A DNA stretch of 64,000 bases from Halobacillus dabanensis (GCF_900114165.1 NZ_FOSB01000001.1:496001-560000); one strand, 5' to 3'; positions 24,404 through 33,749 are shown, counted from the stretch's first letter. Notes: generated by a model from the letters alone, not told the origin. Translations and numbers: made by a program.

Positions 24404-25524
24404 AAGTGTCGTTTTTTCGACCGCTTTGGAGTTATGACACTAGGAAAACAGAACAGTGGCTGCAAGATAAAGCGAGCAATGGTCTTTTTCTGACAAGCTT
24501 CAATCGTTGGACACGGAAATTTTATTTTAAAGAGGCTCGTTCTAATCCTTGTACCTACAGAATCCAATACGAAAAAGTCGACTATTTTCCAACTTCTCTA
24601 GCCGAGGATGGTTGGAAGACGATTTTGAAAGAAGGGCGTTGGAGGTTTATACGCCATGATCATATACCAGCGAAGAAGCCCCTTCCTGATGGAATCATTG
24701 CAAGGAATAAAATTCATCTTTACTCCTTCCTGGCAATTTTCCTTTATATGCTTCTTTCTGCTTCCATGGTCGGTTTATTAAGTTTTTTCGCAATAATGGG
24801 CGGTGGTGGAGCTCCTACATTTGTTCCGAGTCCATACTGGGCCATTACAATTACTGCCGGATTAACTCTTTGGTCTTTCGTACCATACTCCACGTATACA
24901 ATACATAAAGGGTTGAAAAAATTGAAGAACACACCTGAGCCTGTTGCGGAGAAGAATCATAACCCCATTACACTGACAAAATGGCGATTCGGCTGGCAGT
25001 ATGCCCCTGATCGTTTAGAGGAATGGCTCGAGACAAAAGAAGAGGAAGGCTACCATTTAGAAAAGGTAAGCAGATTTGGATTTCGTTTTTCCTTTAGCAA
25101 AGGAGAGCCAAGAAAAGTAAGCTATGCAGCGGATTTTCAGAGAAGTATTGAGTCTGACTACTTTTATTTGCATAGTGAACGTGGCTGGCGAAACTTATTC
25201 CATACTTCTTCTACTTTTCTGTCATGGACCTTGTGGGCGAAAGGATACGGTGGGGAAGAAGGAAAACCAGAGTTATACAGTGACGGCTATCACAAACTAA
25301 GACATGCGAAACGGACAGCAATCTGGAATGGGGGCATATTTTTCCCTTTGACGATTCTATATGTATGGCTGATCACTCTGAATATGGATGGGATTTTTAG
25401 TGGAGATACTTTTGATGCCACCTTTTGGCTAGTGGCAGTGCAAACCGTCGTAGTTATCGAATTCGGTTATTTTTCTGTCCGGTCGTTACGGTACTATTGG
25501 CGAGTAAGGAATACGGTTCTGTGA
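24400..25524 (+). CDS. DUF2812 membrane protein with two DUF2812 domains
   Basis: This 374-residue protein contains two copies of the same soluble motif: EQWLQDKASNGLFLTSFNRW...YRIQYE (about residues 17-55) and EEWLETKEEEGYHLEKVSRFGFRFSF...VSYAADF (about 206-247). Each is followed by a pair of membrane helices. DUF2812 proteins are of unknown function and commonly follow a PadR gene. The ATGA overlap with padR shows translational coupling. It may respond to envelope stress, but that is inference. Confidence 0.88.
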   Translation: MKVSFFRPLWSYDTRKTEQWLQDKASNGLFLTSFNRWTRKFYFKEARSNPCTYRIQYEKVDYFPTSLAEDGWKTILKEGRWRFIRHDHIPAKKPLPDGIIARNKIHLYSFLAIFLYMLLSASMVGLLSFFAIMGGGGAPTFVPSPYWAITITAGLTLWSFVPYSTYTIHKGLKKLKNTPEPVAEKNHNPITLTKWRFGWQYAPDRLEEWLETKEEEGYHLEKVSRFGFRFSFSKGEPRKVSYAADFQRSIESDYFYLHSERGWRNLFHTSSTFLSWTLWAKGYGGEEGKPELYSDGYHKLRHAKRTAIWNGGIFFPLTILYVWLITLNMDGIFSGDTFDATFWLVAVQTVVVIEFGYFSVRSLRYYWRVRNTVL

Positions 25525-25679
25525 TGATTGGCAGGAAAACGCTGCATTTTAGCTTGAATAATGGATGATCTGGACAGAACACAAAACTTCTCTGCTTAAA
25601 AAAAGTGTAATTGGCTGGATTATTGGTTTGTTCAGCTAGGTCCAGTTATTTTTCGGACAGAAAATAAAACAGAATAACA

Positions 25680-25718
25680 AAAAAGTAGGGACTCTCGTCA
25701 AGAGAGCCCCTACTTTTT
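25680..25718. terminator. Bidirectional terminator between DUF2812 and the methyltransferase
   Basis: AAAAAGTAGGG and CCCTACTTTTT, with an inner CTCTC/GAGAG pair, form a long stem flanked by T on each strand. The right arm overlaps the stop codon region of the minus-strand methyltransferase. Confidence 0.88.
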
Positions 25719-26321
25719 GCATACCACGACACCAAGAGGATAATGAACCTCTTCTCGTGGCGGTTCGATCGTGACACCGCGCTGATAATAGACTTCTTTT
25801 TCAGAGAAATCGTCGAATGATGCTTCGAATTCTTCTGGTGTAAGCTGGAAGTAATGAAAAGGAGAGCCGCATGGATAGTCTCGACCTTTCCCGAACGGGG
25901 TAGATAAGATGAGAGTACCCCCGGGTTTCAATAAATCATACATCCGTTTGATGAAAAGCCGATCATCTTTCACATGCTCAATCGTTTCAAAGCTGAGAAT
26001 CGTATCGAACTGTCCGATTTCCTGAGGAAGGGCAGAATCCATCGCATCTCCTTGTTTAAAGGTGAGCAAAGGATGGTAGTAATTGTGGACCGCATAGTGG
26101 AGCGCATCTTCACTGATATCGACACCGATTATTTCGTCGATATGTTCTTTTCTGTCTTTCGCTACTTTCAGACTGCCATAACCGCTGCCGCAAGCAATGT
26201 CTAAAACTCTTCCAATTACATAAGGGGTGGAAAAGGTGTAACGGGCGATGTGCTCAAGTAGCATATTGTTCATCGGGTTCATTTCCTTTGGTATGACTCG
26301 TTCGCCTGTGTCTTCTAACAT
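25710..26321 (-). CDS. Class I SAM-dependent methyltransferase
   Basis: The 203-residue protein has motif I VLDIACGSGYGS, motif II acidic IIGVDIS, motif III QGDAMDSALP and FDTILSFETIEHV, which are the standard Rossmann SAM-binding elements. The N-terminal TGERVIPKEMNPMNNMLLEHIARY and the PFHYFQLTPEEF segment place it among small-molecule or lipid-type methyltransferases. The substrate is unknown. The ribosome binding site is a weak GGTGAG. It is monocistronic. Confidence 0.85.
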   Translation of the reverse strand: MLEDTGERVIPKEMNPMNNMLLEHIARYTFSTPYVIGRVLDIACGSGYGSLKVAKDRKEHIDEIIGVDISEDALHYAVHNYYHPLLTFKQGDAMDSALPQEIGQFDTILSFETIEHVKDDRLFIKRMYDLLKPGGTLILSTPFGKGRDYPCGSPFHYFQLTPEEFEASFDDFSEKEVYYQRGVTIEPPREEVHYPLGVVVCKK

Positions 26322-26595
26322 ACGTCACTCACCGCTTTAATAAATTTTAGTTCCTTCCATTATATCACAGGGGATCATCCTTTGTTTTTCTTATCCTTTG
26401 AGCTATATGTATAAAAAATACGTATTATAAAATTACTCAAGTATGCTTTTGTTGTTTTCTCCTATCTTAATAAAAACTTGATCAATCAAAAAGTTCGTGT
26501 GAATCTTTAGGTAATTGGAAAAAAGGATCCATTTATTTTAAAGAGTCATTTTATATTTTCAATAAAATGATACAACTGCCTACATAAAAAGAAAG

Positions 26596-26631
26596 CCCTC
26601 AAGCCCATGCGTTACGGCATGGGCTTGAGGG
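26596..26631 (-). terminator. Terminator of yhfW
   Basis: CCCTCAAGCCCATGC and GCATGGGCTTGAGGG form a perfect 15-bp stem. On the minus strand it is followed by CTTTCTTTTT. Confidence 0.9.
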
Positions 26632-26650
26632 GGGGAACAAGAATGAACTT

Positions 26651-28198
26651 TCAATCCAGTTCAATTTTTTTCAATGGCTTAGTGGCTGGTCCTTCGATGA
26701 CTTCTCCTGTAACAGAAAATCGGGAGCCGTGGCACGGGCAGTCCCAGCTTCGTTCTGCATTGTTCCATTCCACTCCGCATTTCATATGGGTGCATGTGGA
26801 ATCGACGAGGTGGAGCTCACCACGTTCATTTCTGTAAGCACCGGTCCGTGTTCCTTTAACATTGACGATGGCACCTTCGTCGTTCTGAAGATCTTCGATA
26901 TCCGTTTTTCTGCCACGCTCAAGCCGTGACTTTACCAACTCGGCACCATCACCAAGACCTTCTTTGATAATGTTTTTGCTGTCTTCTCTTTTTAGATGGG
27001 AGCGGGTCGGATCGAAAAGGTTCTCGTATGGGTTTTTCTTGCCTGTGATTAAATCCTTCAACAGTACGGCAGCTGCCATGCCGTTTGTGATTCCCCATTT
27101 TTTAAATCCTGTTGCAAGATAAACATTCGGCCGTCCTGTCACCGACTGGCCTATGAACGGTATGTTATCCGGTGTCATCAAATCCTGGGCTGACCATTTG
27201 TATGGCACATCCACTACTCCGAAATGTTCCTCCGCAAACTCCGTCAGATGTTTGTAATGTTCCTCTGTATTTTCACTTTTTCCTGTTTTATGGTTTTCTC
27301 CACCGATAATGGCGAGCTTTTCACCGTTCACTTCCGTGTGTCTCATGGAAAAAGCAGGGGTGTCGATCCCTAAATACATTCCATCAGGCACTTCTTTTTC
27401 CGTTCTCGCCGCAATGGTGTACGACCTCTCCGGGTGAAGACGTGAAAAATACAGTCCTTTTGCATCCTCAAAAGGGAAGTGGGTGGCCATTACTGCCTGA
27501 TTACAAGTGATAGAATATCCATCCCTCGTTTCAACCCGAATAGGCTCCTTTCCTTTAATATCAACCGCGGTCGAGTTTTCGTAAATGATTCCGCCATTTT
27601 TCTCGATCTCAGTCACGATGCTTTGAAGAAACTTGACGGGATGGAAATGAGCCTGGTTTTTCATCACTAAAGCTGCTTCCGAATTAAAGGGAAGATCCGT
27701 TTCCTCGAGAAATTCTCCGTCGATATTTAATTTATCATATGCCTCTTTCTCTTTTTCCAGCTGTTTTCGTCCTCTTTCCGTGCCCGCATGGAGGTAAGCA
27801 TCCTGGATTTTATAATCACAGTGGATGCCATGCTTGTCGATGAGGTCTTTCAAATCATTCATCGCTTCCACCTGGGCTTCATAATACAGTCTTGCTTTTT
27901 CTTCTCCATCTTTATTAATGAGCTGATCATACATGACGTCATGCTGGGCGGAAATTTTTGCTGTTGTATGTCCTGTTGTACCATCCAAAAGTTTGCTGCC
28001 TTCAAGCAGAACGACACGCTTTCCTTCGAGACTCAGCAAATAACTTGTTAAAATGCCGGCCATTCCGCCTCCGATCACTGTTACATCTGCCTCCACCTCT
28101 TCTTTCAGCGATGGAAAGGATGGGGTATCCTGATGTTCTTTCCAGTAAGAAGATGAGTAGTGAGGAAGAGTGTTTGTCCTATTAGAATCTTTCATCAT
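26651..28198 (-). CDS. yhfW: FAD-dependent oxidoreductase with C-terminal Rieske [2Fe-2S] domain (YhfW-like)
   Basis: The 515-residue protein is a fusion. An N-terminal D-amino-acid-oxidase-like FAD domain carries VTVIGGGMAGILTSYLL, VVLLEGS and a TTGHTTAK segment. The C-terminal Rieske domain has CTHMKC (Cys469, His471) and CPCH (Cys487, His490), the complete 2Fe-2S ligand set. This matches B. subtilis YhfW in length and order. It is cytosolic with no signal. GGAGGA precedes ATG 28198. The physiological electron donor and acceptor are unknown. Confidence 0.92.
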   Translation of the reverse strand: MMKDSNRTNTLPHYSSSYWKEHQDTPSFPSLKEEVEADVTVIGGGMAGILTSYLLSLEGKRVVLLEGSKLLDGTTGHTTAKISAQHDVMYDQLINKDGEEKARLYYEAQVEAMNDLKDLIDKHGIHCDYKIQDAYLHAGTERGRKQLEKEKEAYDKLNIDGEFLEETDLPFNSEAALVMKNQAHFHPVKFLQSIVTEIEKNGGIIYENSTAVDIKGKEPIRVETRDGYSITCNQAVMATHFPFEDAKGLYFSRLHPERSYTIAARTEKEVPDGMYLGIDTPAFSMRHTEVNGEKLAIIGGENHKTGKSENTEEHYKHLTEFAEEHFGVVDVPYKWSAQDLMTPDNIPFIGQSVTGRPNVYLATGFKKWGITNGMAAAVLLKDLITGKKNPYENLFDPTRSHLKREDSKNIIKEGLGDGAELVKSRLERGRKTDIEDLQNDEGAIVNVKGTRTGAYRNERGELHLVDSTCTHMKCGVEWNNAERSWDCPCHGSRFSVTGEVIEGPATKPLKKIELD

Positions 28199-28781
28199 TA
28201 TTCCTCCTTCCGTCTAATTGGTTTGTACCCTTGTAAGCTTAAAGTCAAGCCTGTAATTAATGTCCTAATGCTGGAGGGATGGAACAATAATAAAAAAACA
28301 TTAGACAGGTGTCGGAAAATTCCTATAATAAGATTTATAAGTATTAATTTAATATCATACTATTTATTGACATATGTACTTCTGTCACCCTATGACTGGA
28401 CGAATAGAAAGTTAACAGACCAAGGAGAGGAATGTGATTCCTTGGATAAATGCTTTCTTCCTTTTGATGGAGATTGGATTAATCTTCAGACCATATACTT
28501 AATTAATGGAAATCGATAAATCGTATATATAAAACTGCATAAGAAGCAAATGGACAGGTTAGCTGTTTTTTGTATTTCCCATTTGCCTATCCAATAAAAA
28601 GATGTGCTTCAGCTATTGAGTGAAGGGAGGAGAGGAAACGGGAATGCTTAATGAATACTTATAAAACTTTTTTTGAGCTTCCACTATGTTAAGCCTATGG
28701 ATGTAATTATTAAGCAGTGTTGGTTTCACAAAAAAATTGGAGTCTCTTTACTGAATTTACGAAAAGAGACCTTAGGAGAAC
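28199..28781. other. Intergenic region with two inverted repeats
   Basis: CCAAGGA-N12-TCCTTGG (near 28419-28444) and GCAAATGG...CCATTTGC (near 28546-28588) could form hairpins, neither with a clean T run. An AAGGGAGGAGAGG near 28622 leads only to a six-codon frame. No gene is supported. Confidence 0.35.
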
Positions 28782-29390
28782 ATGATGGAAAACTGGCTGA
28801 TCGATATTATGAATGAATATGGTTACACAGGAATCTTACTCTTGATCGCGTTTGAAAATATATTTCCTCCCATCCCATCTGAAATCATCCTTACCTTTGG
28901 TGGGTTCATGACAACTACAACATCTCTAAGTGTCACGGGTGTGGTTATTGCTTCCACAATCGGTTCCGTTTTGGGGGCAATGGTTTTATATGGAATAGGT
29001 CTCTCGCTGGATGTAGAACGGCTGGAGAAGCTCGTTGACAAATGGGGACATATTATAAGGTTAACAAACTCTGATATAAGAAAAGCCGATCGATGGTTTG
29101 ATAAGTATGGCCCGTGGACGGTTTTCTTTTGCAGATTCATCCCACTCGTAAGAAGCTTGATCTCCATTCCTGCGGGGATGTCTAACATGAATTTCGGCTT
29201 ATTTATTCTTTTGACGACTTTAGGGACATCGATTTGGAATGTTGTGCTTGTGAATTTAGGGGCTTCCGTGGGTGGATCGTGGGCAGAAATAGTTGCCTAT
29301 ATGGATGTTTACTCAAAAATCATTTATGTGGTGTTGATGATCTTGCTTTTATTATTTATAACAGTCCTTTATAAAAGAAAGAAAAAGTGA
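28782..29390 (+). CDS. DedA family membrane protein (probable polyprenyl-phosphate flippase)
   Basis: The 202-residue protein has the DedA core: FENIFPPIPSEIILTFGGF near the N terminus, with the re-entrant helix acidic residue, and FFCRFIPLVRSLISIPAGMSNMNF with the essential Arg pair. Several DedA proteins (UptA of B. subtilis) recycle undecaprenyl phosphate across the membrane; others carry phospholipids. TTAGGAGAA precedes ATG 28782. It is followed 33 nt later by uppP, which supports the undecaprenyl role. Confidence 0.9.
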   Translation: MMENWLIDIMNEYGYTGILLLIAFENIFPPIPSEIILTFGGFMTTTTSLSVTGVVIASTIGSVLGAMVLYGIGLSLDVERLEKLVDKWGHIIRLTNSDIRKADRWFDKYGPWTVFFCRFIPLVRSLISIPAGMSNMNFGLFILLTTLGTSIWNVVLVNLGASVGGSWAEIVAYMDVYSKIIYVVLMILLLLFITVLYKRKKK

Positions 29391-29423
29391 TTTTTAATAG
29401 ATGGATAGGGAAGAGGGGAACCG

Positions 29424-30248
29424 ATGGAATTTTGGGGAATCATTGTTTCCATTATATTGGGGTTTGTCGAAGGGCTTACAGAATTTGCTCCTGTTTCTTC
29501 AACAGGACACATGATCATTGTTGATGAAATGTGGCTCCATTCCAAAGAGCTATATAGTGAGCCTGTAGCAAACACATTTAAAGTCGTGATTCAATTAGGA
29601 TCAATCCTGGCAGTTGTCGTGATTTTTAAGGACAAGTTTATCCAAATGCTTCACCTGAACAAAGAGGAGAAAGTAAATAGAAGAAAATTAAAACTGAGCC
29701 AAGTGATTGTTGGTATCATTCCAGCTGGAGTACTGGGATTTGCCTTTGAAGATTATATCGATAATTATTTGTTTTCAGTGGAAACGGTGATCGTAGGTCT
29801 CGCCGTTGGTGCGATCCTTATGGTTTATGCCGACTGGTTTCAGCAAAAGAGAGCCTATACGACAAACACCGTAGATCAAATCTCGTATAAACAGGCTTTT
29901 GGTATGGGATTATTTCAATGCATCGGTTTGTGGCCGGGCTTTTCCAGATCAGGTTCCACCATTTCCGGCGGCGTCTTACTCGGGATGAGTCACCGGGCGT
30001 CCTCGGATTTTACATTTATCATGGCGGTACCAATCATGCTTGGAGCTAGCGGTCTCTCGTTCATCAAGAATTTTCAATATTTCACGATGGATGCCATGCC
30101 TTTTTTTATAGTAGGATTTCTCAGTGCCTTCGTTTTTGCCTTGATTTCCATCCGTTTCTTCCTAAAGCTGATCAATCGCATAAAGCTCGTTCCGTTTGCT
30201 ATATACAGAATCCTTTTAGCTGGATTCCTATATATGTTGTATTTTTGA
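29424..30248 (+). CDS. uppP: Undecaprenyl-diphosphatase UppP (BacA)
   Basis: The 274-residue protein has eight helices. Motif 1, EGLTEFAPVSSTGH (residues 16-29), contains the catalytic Glu and Ser residues, and motif 2, WPGFSRSGSTISGG, the essential Arg. It dephosphorylates undecaprenyl pyrophosphate outside the membrane to regenerate the lipid carrier for cell-wall synthesis and gives bacitracin tolerance. It is the second gene after DedA, with AAGAGGGGAACCG before the ATG. Confidence 0.95.
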   Translation: MEFWGIIVSIILGFVEGLTEFAPVSSTGHMIIVDEMWLHSKELYSEPVANTFKVVIQLGSILAVVVIFKDKFIQMLHLNKEEKVNRRKLKLSQVIVGIIPAGVLGFAFEDYIDNYLFSVETVIVGLAVGAILMVYADWFQQKRAYTTNTVDQISYKQAFGMGLFQCIGLWPGFSRSGSTISGGVLLGMSHRASSDFTFIMAVPIMLGASGLSFIKNFQYFTMDAMPFFIVGFLSAFVFALISIRFFLKLINRIKLVPFAIYRILLAGFLYMLYF

Positions 30249-30446
30249 TTAATGGTTAGATTATGTACAATAGCATTTCCGCTGTTTCCAGAGAGGATTT
30301 CAAGCCATTTTATAAATCCAATACATTCCATGATGGAAATGGCACTGATTCTTTATAGTTCTTTGGCAACATGTTCATTTGAAAAGCGGTATAAAAAATC
30401 AAACTAATTAAAAGAATTTTTCTCTAAAATTATCGAAAGATCCTTA

Positions 30447-30477
30447 CAGACCAGTTTTAACACTGGTCTGTTTTTTT
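30447..30477 (+). terminator. Terminator after uppP
   Basis: CAGACCAG pairs with CTGGTCTG around an 8-nt loop, followed by seven T. It lies about 200 nt beyond the uppP stop. Confidence 0.88.
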
Positions 30478-30493
30478 ATTTACATACTACGTT

Positions 30494-30526
30494 TAATTAT
30501 ACCCCTGCACGGTAAAGGTATAATTA
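30494..30526 (+). promoter_or_regulatory. Copper-responsive operator/promoter candidate of copB
   Basis: TAATTATACC-N13-GGTATAATTA is a perfect 10+10 inverted repeat that contains the TATAAT -10 hexamer (30519-30524). TATACCCC...GGTATA resembles the G/C-tract operators of CsoR-type copper sensors. A related sequence occurs before ydhK (32902-32932). Confidence 0.6.
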
Positions 30527-30560
30527 GCTAATATTTATATTTATAAAAAGGAGGAAAATA

Positions 30561-32660
30561 ATGCCGCATCATCAAAATCAGCAAACAAAGCACAAGAATG
30601 ATGAAAAGCATAATCATGAGCACCACCATGACAACCATCATGAACATGACCATGATGATAAAGGGCATGAACATCTTAGTCATGCTGGTCATGGGCACAA
30701 TGACCATGAAGGACATGATCACGGGGATATGGTAGAGGAGTTTAAGCGAAGGTTTTATATTTCTTTAATTGTAACCATCCCTATTTTGCTGTTATCGCCA
30801 ATGATTCAAGATTTTATCGGCCTGGCATTTTCCTTCCCCTTTGACCAATATGTATTATTCGCTTTAGCTACTTTTGTTTTTTTCTATGGGGGCTGGCCTT
30901 TTCTTACAGGCTCTGTGGATGAGCTGAAACATAGAAATCCTGGAATGATGACACTTATAGGTTTAGCGATTGTCGTCGCCTATGGGTATAGTTCGCTTGT
31001 CGTATTTGGATGGTCAGGCAAGAACTTCTTCTGGGAACTGGCGACTCTCATTGATATCATGCTCCTCGGTCACTGGATTGAGATGAAATCAGTCATGGGA
31101 GCATCTAATGCTTTACAAGAACTTGTAAAACTAATGCCGAATGAAGCCCACCGCGTAAAGGAAAATGGGAAGACAGAAGATGTCCCGCTCAGTGAATTAG
31201 ATGCAGAGGATCTTGTCCTTGTCAAACCAGGGGAAAAGATTCCGGTGGATGGTATGATTACAGAAGGAAAATCAGCCATAGATGAATCCATGCTGACTGG
31301 GGAATCGGTCCCTGTCGAGAAAACAGAAGAGGATGAAGTGATTGGGGGTTCGATCAATAAAGAAGGAAGCCTTACGATTCAGGTGAAGAATACGGGTGAT
31401 GATACGTATCTTTCCCAAGTGATAACATTGGTAGAAGAAGCTCAAAATTCGAAGTCACGAGCTCAGAATTTTGCTAATCGAGCAGCCAAGTGGCTGTTTT
31501 ATTTGGCTCTTGGAGCAGGAATTACAACCTTTATTATATGGATGGCCTTAGGGTTCGCTTTTGATGTTGCCTTGGAGCGAATGGTAACGGTCATGGTTAT
31601 CACATGCCCACATGCCTTAGGATTAGCTGCACCGCTTGTTGTTGCTGTTTCTACTTCCTTGTCAGCAAAACAGGGGTTACTTATAAGAAATAGAACCCAG
31701 TTTGAAAATTCCCGTAATATCGATGCTGTTATTTTCGATAAGACAGGTACATTGACAAAGGGTGAGTTCGGTGTGACCAATGTGATTCCAACAGAAGGAA
31801 AAGAAGAAAACGAGGTCCTATATTGGGCGGCAAGTGTAGAGCAGAATTCCGAGCACCCGCTGGCTCGGGGCATCTTGGAAAAAGCACATGACCAAGAAAT
31901 TTCGTTGGATAAAGTAGAAGATTTCGAGTCAATTACCGGAAAAGGGCTGAAAGGGAAAATAGATGGTAGAGAAGTTAAAGTGATGAGTCCTGGATATATG
32001 AAAGACAAGAATTATTCTTATGATACAGCATCCTTTAATAAATTATCAGAAGAAGGGAAAACGGTGGTATTCGTCCTCCTTGATGAGGAGCTGTTAGGAA
32101 TGGTGGCTCTTGCAGATATGGTTCGTGACTCAGCGAAAGAGGCGATCGCTGAATTGAAAACTAAGAATATCCATTCCGTTATGCTTACGGGAGATAATGA
32201 AAAAGTCGCAAACTGGGTAGCAGAACAATTAGAGATAGAAGAAGTCTATGCGGAAGTGTTGCCTGATCATAAAGCAGACAAAGTCAAGGAAGTACAAGGT
32301 AAAGGAAGAAAAGTGGCTATGACGGGTGATGGAATTAATGACACACCAGCTCTGGCTACGGCTGACGTTGGAATAGCAATTGGGAGTGGTACAGATGTTG
32401 CCGTAGAAACTGCAGATATTGTCCTAGTAAAAAGCAACCCTAAAGATATCGTATCCATTGTAAGTTTATCGAAAAACACGTACAGAAAAATGGTGCAGAA
32501 CTTATGGTGGGCAGCTGGTTATAACATTTTTGCCATCCCTCTGGCCGCAGGGGTGCTGGCTCCTTTTGGAATTGTGCTCAGTCCTGCCATTGGAGCAATT
32601 TTAATGAGTTTGAGTACTGTTGTAGTGGCTATTAATGCAAAACTATTAGAATCAGAATAA
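30561..32660 (+). CDS. copB: CopB-type copper-translocating P1B ATPase with His-rich N terminus
   Basis: The 699-residue protein starts after AAGGAGG. The first 55 residues hold about 20 His with Asp and Glu, a metal-binding tail replacing the usual CxxC domains. The transmembrane metal site is CPH (Cys349-Pro-His351), characteristic of the CopB (P1B-3) group. TGES, DKTGTLTKG (Asp393 is phosphorylated) and MTGDGINDTPALATADVG complete the ATPase. It exports copper from the cytosol. YdhK follows about 300 nt downstream with a similar promoter. Confidence 0.94.
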   Translation: MPHHQNQQTKHKNDEKHNHEHHHDNHHEHDHDDKGHEHLSHAGHGHNDHEGHDHGDMVEEFKRRFYISLIVTIPILLLSPMIQDFIGLAFSFPFDQYVLFALATFVFFYGGWPFLTGSVDELKHRNPGMMTLIGLAIVVAYGYSSLVVFGWSGKNFFWELATLIDIMLLGHWIEMKSVMGASNALQELVKLMPNEAHRVKENGKTEDVPLSELDAEDLVLVKPGEKIPVDGMITEGKSAIDESMLTGESVPVEKTEEDEVIGGSINKEGSLTIQVKNTGDDTYLSQVITLVEEAQNSKSRAQNFANRAAKWLFYLALGAGITTFIIWMALGFAFDVALERMVTVMVITCPHALGLAAPLVVAVSTSLSAKQGLLIRNRTQFENSRNIDAVIFDKTGTLTKGEFGVTNVIPTEGKEENEVLYWAASVEQNSEHPLARGILEKAHDQEISLDKVEDFESITGKGLKGKIDGREVKVMSPGYMKDKNYSYDTASFNKLSEEGKTVVFVLLDEELLGMVALADMVRDSAKEAIAELKTKNIHSVMLTGDNEKVANWVAEQLEIEEVYAEVLPDHKADKVKEVQGKGRKVAMTGDGINDTPALATADVGIAIGSGTDVAVETADIVLVKSNPKDIVSIVSLSKNTYRKMVQNLWWAAGYNIFAIPLAAGVLAPFGIVLSPAIGAILMSLSTVVVAINAKLLESE

Positions 32661-32673
32661 AGACCAATCATAA

Positions 32674-32708
32674 AAGACGATGCAGTGGTTGTCCTGCATC
32701 GTCTTTTT
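32674..32708 (+). terminator. Terminator of copB
   Basis: AAGACGATGCAG pairs with CTGCATCGTCTT around an 8-nt loop, with a T run. Confidence 0.9.
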
Positions 32709-32754
32709 AACATGAAGGATGATTAGGAAGATGACTTGTATTATTCACCGGTGA

Positions 32755-32860
32755 TCAATCAACATACTCCCCCGCAAAAAGGAAACCTATAACAAAGAAT
32801 AAGCTCAAAGGCTTTAAAAGCCATTTATCGGATTTAATATGAGGACTTTTTCACTTTCAT
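32755..32860 (-). pseudogene. Possible frameshifted small membrane protein
   Basis: On the minus strand an ATG at 32860 runs into an A5 tract and then a stop. Removing one A would give a protein of about 34 residues with one hydrophobic helix (LSLFFVIGFLFAG). The ribosome binding site is weak. Low certainty. Confidence 0.2.
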
Positions 32861-32901
32861 CCTACCCATACTTATATTTTATTAAAGAGGATTTTTTCCC
32901 A

Positions 32902-32932
32902 TTGTAGGTATGCCCGATAGGAAATATAATTA
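32902..32932 (+). promoter_or_regulatory. Promoter/operator of ydhK
   Basis: TTGTAG (32902-32907), a 17-nt spacer and TATAAT (32925-32930). The spacer carries TATGCCC...GG, similar in order to the copB operator (TATACCC...GG...TATAATTA), suggesting one copper sensor acts on both. Confidence 0.55.
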
Positions 32933-32966
32933 CGAGGGAGGGGTATATTTTAAGGAGGTACATATA

Positions 32967-33584
32967 ATGGAAAAGAAAAAGCTGTTATTATTAGGTGTAA
33001 CCTTGCTAGTGTTTACAGTATTCATTACTGCGTGCTCAAATAACGAGGGGGTAACGAATACTGAAGAAAATACCGGATCCAATGAAGAAACTAACGAAGA
33101 TATGAACAATGAAAACCCTGATTCGGAGGAAGAAATGGACCATTCCGATATGAACCATTCCAGTTCGGGAGAGGTTCCCAAAGGCCTGGAGGAAGCAGAT
33201 GACCCGACTTATGAAGTAGGTGACACAGCTACCATTACGGAAGGGCATATGTCCGGGATGGAAGGTGCAGAAGCTGCTATTAAAGGAGCTTATCATACCA
33301 TAGCTTATGTAGTGTCTTATACCCCGGTTAATGGTGGGGAAAGAGTAACAGACCACAAATGGGTGATTCATGAAGAAATTAAAGAAGCAGGTGAAGAACC
33401 ATTTGAGCCAGATGATAAAATTACACTTGATGCTTCCCATATGGAAGGTATGAATGGGGCCACAGCTACAATTGAATCTGCAGAAGAAACAACGGTCTAC
33501 ATGGTTGACTTTGAGAATATGGATAATGGAAATAAAATAGAAAATCATAAGTGGGTAACCGAAAGTGAGCTAAGTGTTGAGTGA
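32967..33584 (+). CDS. ydhK: YdhK family lipoprotein (two DUF1541 repeats)
   Basis: The 205-residue protein starts at ATG 32967 after TAAGGAGGT. A signal peptide ends in the lipobox ITAC (Cys23), then comes a low-complexity stretch rich in Glu, Asn, Asp and His/Met. Two tandem repeats follow with HMSGMEGAEAAIKGAY...VTDHKWVIHEE and HMEGMNGATATIESA...IENHKWVTESE. These His/Met-rich domains are typical of YdhK. Its place after copB and the similar promoter element suggest a role in copper handling at the outer membrane face, which is inference. Confidence 0.9.
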   Translation: MEKKKLLLLGVTLLVFTVFITACSNNEGVTNTEENTGSNEETNEDMNNENPDSEEEMDHSDMNHSSSGEVPKGLEEADDPTYEVGDTATITEGHMSGMEGAEAAIKGAYHTIAYVVSYTPVNGGERVTDHKWVIHEEIKEAGEEPFEPDDKITLDASHMEGMNGATATIESAEETTVYMVDFENMDNGNKIENHKWVTESELSVE

Positions 33585-33629
33585 AATAGTAGCCCCCTTT
33601 GAAAGGTAAAGTCATCTCATTTTAAAAAG

Positions 33630-33664
33630 GAGGCAGAAATCTCCATAATTCTGCCTCTTTTTTT
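33630..33664 (+). terminator. Terminator of ydhK
   Basis: GAGGCAGAA pairs with TTCTGCCTC and is followed by seven T. Confidence 0.88.
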
Positions 33665-33749
33665 CTGTTTTAAGAGGTTATAACAGTTTCAAGCTTTCAG
33701 GATTAAGCGAAGGGACGGATCTCGCGCTTCCTAAAAAAGGATAAGGACG

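Noticed and set aside
31070-32008. Minus-strand frames within copB
   Set aside because: Antisense shadows; composition rich in Ser/Pro/Thr as expected from the complement of the coding strand.
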